From JALYYC01 sp039922495 (GTDB taxonomy: Bacteria; Chloroflexota; Dormibacteria; CF-121): 64,000 bases of DNA. The stretch is taken from contig JBDTEO010000037.1 of the NCBI GenBank assembly GCA_039922495.1, positions 1 through 64,000 of the forward strand. Reading direction: 5' to 3'. How positions within the stretch are numbered: the first letter of the stretch is position 1; each line of letters begins with the position of its first letter. Positions 1 to 6,756 of this stretch are shown piece after piece. The translations under genes and the position numbers were made by a program. The notes under the pieces were generated by a model. It ran no database searches and was not told where the DNA came from. It was given only the letters and a program-made list of their open reading frames with translations.

Positions 1-203
1 CAGGCGGTACGGGCGGTACCGGCGGAACGACGGCAACGAACCCCAGCACGGGCGGCCAGGCCGCGGCTGAGGTCAGCCGGCTTGCCACCACCGGGCAACC
101 GCATTCGTCCAGCAATCCGTCGGCGCCGTTCCTCCCAGGTCTGCTCTTGACCCTCCTGGGCGCCATCGCCGCGGGCAGCCGGAAACTGTTCGCACGACCG
201 TAG
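1..203 (+). CDS. C-terminal end of a sortase-anchored surface protein (partial)
   Basis: The open frame enters from the left edge (read from base 3) and stops at TAG 201-203. The visible 66 residues begin with a low-complexity Gly-Gly-Thr tract. Then come LATTG (bases 81-95), a Pro/Ser-rich stretch, a hydrophobic segment (LLLTLLGAIAA) and a short basic tail (RKLFARP). This is the layout of a cell-wall sorting signal: pentapeptide, membrane helix, positive tail. LAxTG is the motif preferred by class E sortases, and a sortase gene follows about 100 bases downstream, so substrate and enzyme appear paired. The N-terminal function cannot be seen. The call as sortase substrate is fairly sure; the pairing is inference from position. 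Confidence 0.75.
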   Translation, partial: GGTGGTGGTTATNPSTGGQAAAEVSRLATTGQPHSSSNPSAPFLPGLLLTLLGAIAAGSRKLFARP

Positions 204-217
204 CGACAAGCTAGGTT

Positions 218-251
218 GACCGCCCGGGTGGGAAAGACCGCCCGGGCGGTC
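218..251 (+). terminator. Hairpin after the sortase substrate gene, terminator-like
   Basis: A perfect 10-bp inverted repeat (218-227 with 242-251) encloses a 14-base loop between the substrate stop codon and the sortase start. The right arm lies in a 16-base perfect palindrome (236-251). No T-run follows, so it may be a processing or attenuation hairpin rather than a classical intrinsic terminator. Confidence 0.35.
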
Positions 252-301
252 GCGTCTGGAAGTGCACGAGCCGGGAACTGCTCGTTCGGTAGGGAGGGAA
301 C

Positions 302-931
302 GTGAGGCTTCGGACCAGCATCAACTGGGCGGCAGCGGCCCTGATCGCGTCGGGCGCCGTTCTGACCACCACCGCCATGGTCAGCCACCCACCTTCTCAT
401 GGACCCGGGGCGATCCAGGTCCTGCCCGGCACGCGGGGGTCCAATCTTCGACCCGGGCCCTCAAGCCCCTTGCCGCCACGTTTTCCCCAAACAAGCGGCG
501 GGAGCCAGGGTCCGGGAATAATCGCGACGCTGTCGATCCCGCGGATCGCGATCGATAGTGCTCCGGTCCGCGACCGCGGGACAGACGGGAAGGGCGGGAT
601 GGCGATCGCCTCCGGCTATGGCATCACACATTTCACCGGTTCCAGTGCGATCGGCCAGGGCAATGCGGTGCTCTACGGGCATGACGACATTGACGGCAGC
701 GTTTTTGCCAGGCTGGGTGAGCTGCAGCCCGGAGATGGGATCGTCGTCCGAACATCGACGGGCGACCACCAGTACCAGGTGGCCACGAGACGGATCGTGG
801 CGCCGACGGCAGTGCAAATCCTCAAACCGACCTCCGGCGTCCAACTGACCCTCTTCACCTGCTGGCCGACGAATATCGATTCACAACGCCTGGTCATCAC
901 CGCGGTGCCCGCCACGGTCTTGGCACAGTAA
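302..931 (+). CDS. Sortase, class D/E-like transpeptidase
   Basis: A membrane-anchored transpeptidase that would cleave the LATTG sorting signal and attach the substrate to the cell wall outside the membrane. Of 209 residues, an N-terminal hydrophobic anchor occupies about 9-27 and a Pro/Ser-rich linker runs to about 70. The sortase beta-barrel follows with the full catalytic set: His127 (LYGHDD), Cys187 (TLFTCWP) and Arg196 (SQRLVI). The TLxTC context and short length fit classes D-F; the upstream LAxTG substrate favours class E. The GTG start at 302 has an AGGGAGGG ribosome site 5 bases upstream. Activity is not in doubt from the motifs; the class is inferred. Confidence 0.92.
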   Translation: MRLRTSINWAAAALIASGAVLTTTAMVSHPPSHGPGAIQVLPGTRGSNLRPGPSSPLPPRFPQTSGGSQGPGIIATLSIPRIAIDSAPVRDRGTDGKGGMAIASGYGITHFTGSSAIGQGNAVLYGHDDIDGSVFARLGELQPGDGIVVRTSTGDHQYQVATRRIVAPTAVQILKPTSGVQLTLFTCWPTNIDSQRLVITAVPATVLAQ

Positions 932-1007
932 CCGCGCCGCGTACGAGTAAGTGGGGAAACTGTCGTGAACCTTGCCCTGGCGGAAGTCGGGCACCCTCGT
1001 GAACTCC

Positions 1008-1337
1008 ATGTCTGGTGACGGGGGGCCATTCGCCGACAAGCGCGCCGACCTCGAGGCCGAAAATCCACTTCTGGCGTTGCGCCGGCAGCTCTGTCTTGGC
1101 CAGGCTGATTTCGCACGGGCGCTCGGGGTAAGCTTACCGGCGCTTTGGGCAGCCGAAAAAGGCACGACGGCGAACCCCATCGCTCTCTGGAAGGCGTTGC
1201 AGGCACTGGGGTACGACACCGCCGAGCTATCCGACCAATACCATCGGTGGCGCGCCAACCTGCTGGAGGCTGGCCGACTGAGGCTGAGACACGACCTCGG
1301 GTCCGATCCTGGCCAGGGGTCGCCGCCGGGACGATAA
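1008..1337 (+). CDS. Small XRE-like helix-turn-helix protein
   Basis: About 109 residues. The middle part (LLALRRQLCLGQADFARALGV and onward) reads as a Cro/C1-type HTH: a first helix, QADFARALGVSLPALWAAEKG as scaffold and recognition helices, then an amphipathic helix ending in LGYD. The C-terminus is basic and unstructured. It is probably a DNA-binding regulator, but its target cannot be told from the sequence. The start is uncertain: ATG 1008 is used here, and the frame is open to TTG 972; neither has a good ribosome site. The frame ends at TAA 1335-1337 and the same frame reopens into the next gene. Confidence 0.5.
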   Translation: MSGDGGPFADKRADLEAENPLLALRRQLCLGQADFARALGVSLPALWAAEKGTTANPIALWKALQALGYDTAELSDQYHRWRANLLEAGRLRLRHDLGSDPGQGSPPGR

Positions 1338-1385
1338 CCTGACCTGACGAATCGCAAACCCTGGCCCGGACGGCTCGTTGCGGGC

Positions 1386-2765
1386 GTGGTTATCTCCGGC
1401 GCCGTCGTCCTCGCGCTGCAGGTCTGGCTCTTCCACGCCGGCACGCGCGATTTCGACGAGGGCGTCTACTGGCAGTCGGTTCGCGCCCTCAGTCGTGGTG
1501 AGCCGCTCTTTCGGTCGGTCTTTGCCTCGCAGCCGCCGGCCTTCTACTACACTCTCCTCCCCTTCTACCTGCTCTCGCACGCCTTCGGGGCTTTGCGTCT
1601 CACGGTCCTGCTCTTCGCGCTCGTCGGACTGGCCGCCGGCTATGCCGCCGCCCGGATGCTGGCCGGTCCCACCTCCGGGCTGATCGCTCTCATCCTGTTG
1701 CTCGGGAGCCCGCTGTACATCCACGAGGCCGGCATCGTCCAGGCCGACATGCCGTCGGTGGCCATGATGCTGGTGGCCGTGGCGCTCGCCATCGCGACCA
1801 CCCGCGATGGCACCCGGGGGGTCGTGCCCCTGTCGGCGCTGACCGGGGCCGCCCTTGGGCTCGCGATCGGTCTCAAGTTCTCCGGCGCCGTGGCGGCCAT
1901 CCCGGTTGTGCTGCTGCTCTTGACGCCGCGGCGGCAGCCGGTCCGGGTGCTGGTCGCGGCCGCGGCCGGCGTTGTCGTGACGCTGCTGGTGATCTTCCTG
2001 CCTGCCCTCCGAGACCCGAGCGCCGCCTATGCCGACCTGGTCGCCGGCCATCTCCTTGCCGGACAGGCGGCCAGGGCCGGCATCCTCGCCAATGCCGCCC
2101 GGCTGCTCGACCGCTCGAGCCTCCCGCTGCTCGCGGTGGGCCTGGCCGGGGCCGTGATCGCCGTCCGGCGCCACGATCCGCGGACCGTCGCGCCGCTCGG
2201 ATGGGTGATCGGAGCGATCGCCGCGATCCTCATCTACCACCCGCTCTTTCCTCACCATCTGCTGATCCTGCCGCCCGCACTGGCACTCGCCGCCGCGGTT
2301 GGGTTTGCCGACCTCGCGGCCTGGCGAGCCGCCTGGCTGCCGGGATTCGCCGCCGCCGTCCTGGTCGTCTCGACCGTGGGCCTGGTGCGCGGCTTTCGCG
2401 ATGCGCAACGCACCTTCATGCCCAACGGCCACGACCTCGCGGTCGCCGCCGCCATGCGCGCCGCCAGCCGGCCGGGCGATTTCGTCATCACCGACAATGC
2501 CTACGCCGTTGGGCTCGCCGACCGGGACCTCCCCGGCCCGCTGGTCGATGCCTCACACGAGCGGATCGCCGCCGGCCTGCTGACCGTCGTCGACCTCGAC
2601 GCGGCCAGGAACAACTACGGCGTCAAGGTCCTGGTCACCGACAACGGGCGCCTGCAAAGCGTCCCCGGTTTTTCCGATTGGCTCCACACGCATTTCCGGC
2701 TGGTCGAACCGATCGGGAGCCACGCCGCGCTCTATTTTGCCCTGGAAAAAAGCGGGGAGTACTGA
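1386..2765 (+). CDS. GT-C fold membrane glycosyltransferase (GT39/ArnT-like)
   Basis: An integral membrane protein of about 459 residues with roughly ten hydrophobic segments. Near the N-terminus, in the first extracytoplasmic loop, FDEG carries the Asp-Glu pair typical of PMT/ArnT-type GT-C enzymes, followed by a QPPAFYY motif like the QPP/KPP seen in that family. It would transfer a sugar from a polyprenyl-phosphate donor to an acceptor on the outer membrane face. The C-terminus is a soluble domain of about 100 residues. GTG 1386 lies inside the first helix. The frame is open back to 1338 without an ATG, GTG or TTG, so the true N-terminus may be up to 16 codons longer from a rare CTG. It converges with the next gene with a 3-base gap. 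Confidence 0.8.
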   Translation: MVISGAVVLALQVWLFHAGTRDFDEGVYWQSVRALSRGEPLFRSVFASQPPAFYYTLLPFYLLSHAFGALRLTVLLFALVGLAAGYAAARMLAGPTSGLIALILLLGSPLYIHEAGIVQADMPSVAMMLVAVALAIATTRDGTRGVVPLSALTGAALGLAIGLKFSGAVAAIPVVLLLLTPRRQPVRVLVAAAAGVVVTLLVIFLPALRDPSAAYADLVAGHLLAGQAARAGILANAARLLDRSSLPLLAVGLAGAVIAVRRHDPRTVAPLGWVIGAIAAILIYHPLFPHHLLILPPALALAAAVGFADLAAWRAAWLPGFAAAVLVVSTVGLVRGFRDAQRTFMPNGHDLAVAAAMRAASRPGDFVITDNAYAVGLADRDLPGPLVDASHERIAAGLLTVVDLDAARNNYGVKVLVTDNGRLQSVPGFSDWLHTHFRLVEPIGSHAALYFALEKSGEY

Positions 2766-2768
2766 GTT

Positions 2769-3587
2769 CTAGGCAGCCTTGCGCTTTGCCGGCGCTTCGC
2801 CGGGCAGGGCCGGAATCCTGGGCGCCTCGGCAAGTTGCTTGAGGCGCTCCACATGATAGGTGTCTTGCTGGCCGAAAAGGCGTTGCTTGGAGGCGAGGCG
2901 GATCCGCCCCAGCGCGACGAGGGCTTTGACCCCGTCTTTCCAGGTCAGCTTCTTGCCCTCGGCGCGGCTCCGCGCGTAGTAGTCGATCGGCACCTCGTGG
3001 ATGCGGTAGCCCAATCGGAGGATCCGGCCGGTGATCTCGGGCTCGATGTCGAAACGATCGCCCACAAGGCCGAGCCGTCGCATCAAAGCGGTGCGCATCG
3101 CTTTGAAGCCGGTTTCCATGTCCTGGATGTAGCAGTTGAAGAGGACGTTGGTAGCGAGCGTGACCAGCTGGTTGCCCTTGACGAACCAGTAGGAGTACGC
3201 GGTATGTCCGGCAAAGCCGCGCACCCCATAGACGACGTCCGCGCGGCCGTCGACGATCGGCCGGATGAGCTTCGGGTAGTCGACCGGGTCGTACTCCAGG
3301 TCGGCATCCTGGATGATCACGATCGGCGTTGTGATCGCGGCTAGCCCGGTCCGAATGGCGGCGCCCTTCCCCCGGTTGACGTCGTGCCGCTGGATCACGA
3401 CGCGGGGATCGGCGGCAAAGGCCTCGATCTCCTGAAGCGTTCCATCGGTCGAGCAATCGTCGACCACCACCACCTGCTGGACGCAGGGCTGGAGCAGAAC
3501 GCGGCGGATGAGGCGGCTGACCGTCGGGGCTTCGTTGTAGGCGGGGACGATGACCCCGAGCGGCGATTCGGTGGGAATGGTCGCCAT
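2769..3587 (-). CDS. Family 2 glycosyltransferase, dolichyl-phosphate mannosyltransferase-like
   Basis: A cytoplasmic GT-A enzyme. LGVIVPAYNEAPTV is the nucleotide-sugar-binding start, VVVVDDCSTDGT follows, and IIQDADLEYDP carries the DxD-type metal site. Together with DMETGFKAMR this is typical of DPM1-like transferases that load sugar onto polyprenyl phosphate. That would supply donors to GT-C enzymes such as the one encoded head-on at 1386-2765, a functional link that is inference. There are no clear membrane helices at the C-terminus. ATG 3587 is chosen because the family homology begins right after it and GAAGG lies upstream; the frame is open to 3659. Confidence 0.88.
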   Translation of the reverse strand: MATIPTESPLGVIVPAYNEAPTVSRLIRRVLLQPCVQQVVVVDDCSTDGTLQEIEAFAADPRVVIQRHDVNRGKGAAIRTGLAAITTPIVIIQDADLEYDPVDYPKLIRPIVDGRADVVYGVRGFAGHTAYSYWFVKGNQLVTLATNVLFNCYIQDMETGFKAMRTALMRRLGLVGDRFDIEPEITGRILRLGYRIHEVPIDYYARSRAEGKKLTWKDGVKALVALGRIRLASKQRLFGQQDTYHVERLKQLAEAPRIPALPGEAPAKRKAA

Positions 3588-3668
3588 GTGTGCCTTCAGT
3601 TCAACGGCGGAATCGGCCGGATTCCGTCGGCGCTCGTCGCCCTGCCGGCCGAAGATCACTCTGGGTGG

Positions 3669-5030
3669 CTAGCAGATCGTGGCGATGATCGTGCCGGTTC
3701 CGGCATGGCCGGGGTTCGGCCCGTAGCCAGGATCGGTGCGGACCACGACGATGTGGAGGATGTCGCCCGAGATGGCCGAGCCCTTCTGGGTGATGTGACT
3801 GGAGACGATCACGCCCATCACCGCCGGGACCGTCGCGGGCGGATGCGGACTGTTGCCCGGACGCGTGGTCCAGGTCTGGCCGCAGGCGGGCGGGGGGTTG
3901 CTCAGTTCGAGGCCCTTGAAGGCGGCCGGGGCGGGACCTTTGCTCATCAGGTCCTGTTTCCACCACTGGGCGCCCCAGTAGAGGATGTGGCCGTTGGCGA
4001 CGTTCTCGAGGTCGCCGATCACGAAGGATCCGCCGCTGCCGGCGAAGGCCAGCGTCCAGGTCACCGTCGCTGGGTTCGACGGAATGCTGCCGGCCAGGTT
4101 GCTGACCGAGGCGCGCCAGGTATCCGTGCCCAGCTTCGTGCCGGTGTAGGTAAAGCTTGCCTGGCCACTGGCGTTGGTCACGCCCGAGCCACTCAAGCCG
4201 GCGTTGGGGCCGCTCAGCGCCGAGAACTGGACCGCCGTGTTGGAGAGCGGCTGGCCGCAGCTGTTGGTAAAGGTTGCGGTCACCGTCGCCGTCGACAGCA
4301 CCTGGTGACTCTGCGCCGGCGGGGTGAGGCTCAGGAGTGACCCGCGGCAGGGCGCGTGGCCGATGACGGTCCACTGGATCGACTCATTGCCGCTGCAGAT
4401 GCCAGCGTCGATGCCGCCGGTGTTCAGCACCTGGCCGCTATCGGTGTATGAGGTCGTGGCGCCGTTCACGGTGACGTCGACCACCGGTTGGATGCCATCG
4501 GGCGTGCAATTCCCCGTGTAGCTCGAGCCGCCGGGCCCGATGTCCGACGTATCCATTTGCGTCGGGGCGCACAGGTCATTTGCCTCGGTGGCACGCTGCG
4601 TAACGATCAGATCGTTTCCGGGTGCCAGCGTCGCGGCCGGCCAGCCGCTGAACGTGCAGGTGTCGATGTGCACGGCGACCGCATTGATGGTCGCGGGGCT
4701 GCTGGAATTGTTCACGATGCGAACGGCGCCGGCGTCATAGACGCACGCCGTAGTGGGCGCGCAGCCCTCGAAGCTAGTGCGTGGTGAGCCGAACCACGGC
4801 GTCGGAAAGTTGGCCGGATCGGCACGCAGGCTGTCACCGTAGCCGACGAAAACGCCGATGCCGGCTGGCGCCGGAGCCGACTGCGGGTTCCCTGTTCGAA
4901 CCGCCGGGGATGGGATGGCGCCCTGCGTGGCGACTGCGGGCGCGGCCAGCGGCGAGAGCATGGCGCCGAGCGCCATCAACTTCAGGGCCGCGGCCTTGAA
5001 CAACGCGAACCAGACGGCGTTCTCTCCCAC
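3669..5030 (-). CDS. Secreted Ig-like (Big_1-type) protein
   Basis: 453 residues with an N-terminal hydrophobic signal region (LKLMALGAMLSPLAAPAVA). The central part has Cys-containing beta-rich sequence. At about 235-325 an invasin/Big_1-like Ig domain shows the typical VTATFTNSCGQPLSNTAVQF ... TNASGQASFTYTGT pattern. The C-terminal part is Gly/Thr-rich with a terminal Cys and a VANGHILYWGAQWW segment. It is probably an extracellular adhesion or structural protein with no recognisable catalytic motif. The GTG start has GGAGG 5 bases upstream. It lies downstream of the C39-propeller gene on the same strand after a 140-base gap. Confidence 0.7.
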   Translation of the reverse strand: MGENAVWFALFKAAALKLMALGAMLSPLAAPAVATQGAIPSPAVRTGNPQSAPAPAGIGVFVGYGDSLRADPANFPTPWFGSPRTSFEGCAPTTACVYDAGAVRIVNNSSSPATINAVAVHIDTCTFSGWPAATLAPGNDLIVTQRATEANDLCAPTQMDTSDIGPGGSSYTGNCTPDGIQPVVDVTVNGATTSYTDSGQVLNTGGIDAGICSGNESIQWTVIGHAPCRGSLLSLTPPAQSHQVLSTATVTATFTNSCGQPLSNTAVQFSALSGPNAGLSGSGVTNASGQASFTYTGTKLGTDTWRASVSNLAGSIPSNPATVTWTLAFAGSGGSFVIGDLENVANGHILYWGAQWWKQDLMSKGPAPAAFKGLELSNPPPACGQTWTTRPGNSPHPPATVPAVMGVIVSSHITQKGSAISGDILHIVVVRTDPGYGPNPGHAGTGTIIATIC

Positions 5031-5170
5031 TGGTGCCTCCTGGAACCCTTACGGAGTCCCTTACGATGCAACGAGCCGGGATAGCCACCCCTTGTGGCCA
5101 GGCGAATCACAGTGCCGAGAAGAGCCTGTCAGCGCGCGGTCGCGGCGAGGTGACGGCCGACTGACGTCGC

Positions 5171-6679
5171 TTAGAAGACGATCGCCATATTGTGGAAGTC
5201 GGCCCAGGAACTCTCGAAGGTCGCCTTGTCCACCCAGTACTGTCCGCCATGCCAGGGGTCATTAACCCGCACGGAGGTTGGCGAGACACCGGTCAAGACG
5301 ACCGTATGCTCGTCGAGCGTATAGCGAATGCTGCGGCCGTCCCAGGCCGTCCAGGTGTGGACCGCCGGTCGATACCACCCGACCTCGACCCAGACCTCGA
5401 CCGGGCGCCCCGCCGAAACCGCCTGGTAGATGTCCGGCGCAAACAGGCCTTCTCCGCCGGTGGCCTGCGGCGCTCCATGTGAGTGGGCGATCGAGAGGAT
5501 CAGCGGGTAGTAAATGCCGTAGCCCGTCGGGGGATACGCATCGGTGCCATTGACATTGCCGACGAAGTTCGTGTAGGGATCGCCCCAGCGCTGGATCCGG
5601 CCTCCACCGACCACCGGCGCCCGCGTGTCTGGTGTTTCGAGGTTGAATAGCTCCTGCTGGCTGTAGTTGTGACCAGAGTAGGCGAGCGCCATCGCTAATG
5701 CCGCCGTCTCGCAGTCGAGATTCATCGACTGCCGGTAGACCGGGACTGGGAACATGATGGAATCGGTGCCGGCGATCATCTGGCCACCCTGCGATTCCCA
5801 AGCACTCCAGCCTCGGCCGTCCCACCATTTGTGCCACATGGCGGCATCGCTGCTGCGCGCGAAGACGTCGATGCGGCCAACCCCCCAGGAGATCGCGAAT
5901 GGGTTGGACTCGATCTGACCTCCCTGGGGTTCGAAGCCGCTCCAGCCCCGGCCATCCCACCACTTATGCCAGAGCCCGTTGTCGCCTCCGCGAACGAAGA
6001 CATCCAATCGGTTCGCTCCCCACGATGACACGGCGGCCGCGGAGGTCAGAAATCCTCCAAGTGGCTGCCAGCCCAGCCACTGCCCTCCGTCGAACCACAA
6101 GTGCCAGAGCTGCTCGTCGGACCCACGCACGAACACATCCAGGCGACCGGCACCCCAGGCGACGGCCGCCGGATCCGAGGTGACCTGCCCACCGAGGTTG
6201 CCCCAATCGTTCCAGGTGGCGCCGCCATCCGCCGACCAGTTGTGCATCAAGTTGCCGTTGGCGGCGACGGTGAACACGTCGAGGCGGCCTGGCCCCCACG
6301 AGGCGACCGCGGGCGCGGAGTACAGGGCGCCGCCGAGCGGCTGCCAGGCGCCCCAGGCAGCGCCGTTGAACGTTTTTTGCCAGAGAGCCCGGTCGACCCC
6401 GCGGACGAAGACATCGATCCTGCCACCGGCGGAAGACACGGCCGCCGGGTCGGCCGTCAGCTGTCCACCCAGCGGTTCCCATGGGCTCCAGGTTCGCCCA
6501 TCCCACCACTTGTGCCAGAGTTGATTGTCCGTGCCACGGATGAACGTGTCCAAGCGATCCGGGGCACCGCTCGAGACGGCCGCCGCGGCGGGTCTGGCGG
6601 GTGTGGCCAGCAGCGCCGGCAGGAGCAAAGTGAGGAGCAGGGCACCGGTAAGCAGCCACGATCGTTGGTTTGTTTTCAC
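5171..6679 (-). CDS. Secreted C39-like cysteine peptidase with N-terminal six-repeat lectin propeller
   Basis: 502 residues: a signal peptide (LLTGALLLTLLLPALLA), six PLL/tectonin-like repeats (about 40-300) and a C-terminal papain-like domain of the Peptidase_C39_2 type (about 310-502). Catalytic Cys323 lies in LDCETAALAMAL, His458 in DEHTVVLTGV and Asn473/Asp474 in VNDPWHG. The propeller would bind glycan and place the peptidase on a surface. In the other seven family members the propeller is at the C-terminus; here the order is reversed, so the module was moved or the enzyme added independently. GTG 6679 has a GGGAG ribosome site. The fold call is firm; substrates are unknown. Confidence 0.82.
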   Translation of the reverse strand: MKTNQRSWLLTGALLLTLLLPALLATPARPAAAAVSSGAPDRLDTFIRGTDNQLWHKWWDGRTWSPWEPLGGQLTADPAAVSSAGGRIDVFVRGVDRALWQKTFNGAAWGAWQPLGGALYSAPAVASWGPGRLDVFTVAANGNLMHNWSADGGATWNDWGNLGGQVTSDPAAVAWGAGRLDVFVRGSDEQLWHLWFDGGQWLGWQPLGGFLTSAAAVSSWGANRLDVFVRGGDNGLWHKWWDGRGWSGFEPQGGQIESNPFAISWGVGRIDVFARSSDAAMWHKWWDGRGWSAWESQGGQMIAGTDSIMFPVPVYRQSMNLDCETAALAMALAYSGHNYSQQELFNLETPDTRAPVVGGGRIQRWGDPYTNFVGNVNGTDAYPPTGYGIYYPLILSIAHSHGAPQATGGEGLFAPDIYQAVSAGRPVEVWVEVGWYRPAVHTWTAWDGRSIRYTLDEHTVVLTGVSPTSVRVNDPWHGGQYWVDKATFESSWADFHNMAIVF

Positions 6680-6756
6680 ATGCGCTCCCGTGGCGAGGTG
6701 TTAGGCGCGAGCGCCGTTCAATAGGCTAGGCGGCACAGCCGTCATGCGTTTGTAGT

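Noticed and set aside
1227..2432. 401-codon minus-strand ORF opposite the GT-C gene
   Set aside because: Low-complexity Gly/Arg/Gln composition and no family likeness; the plus strand has the membrane protein with clear helices.
5031..5170. Possible riboswitch in the gap between the C39-lectin and Ig-like genes
   Set aside because: There is a short GCCAC/GTGGC hairpin and a CCCTTACG direct repeat, but I could not match a cyclic-di-GMP, cobalamin or other known aptamer core.
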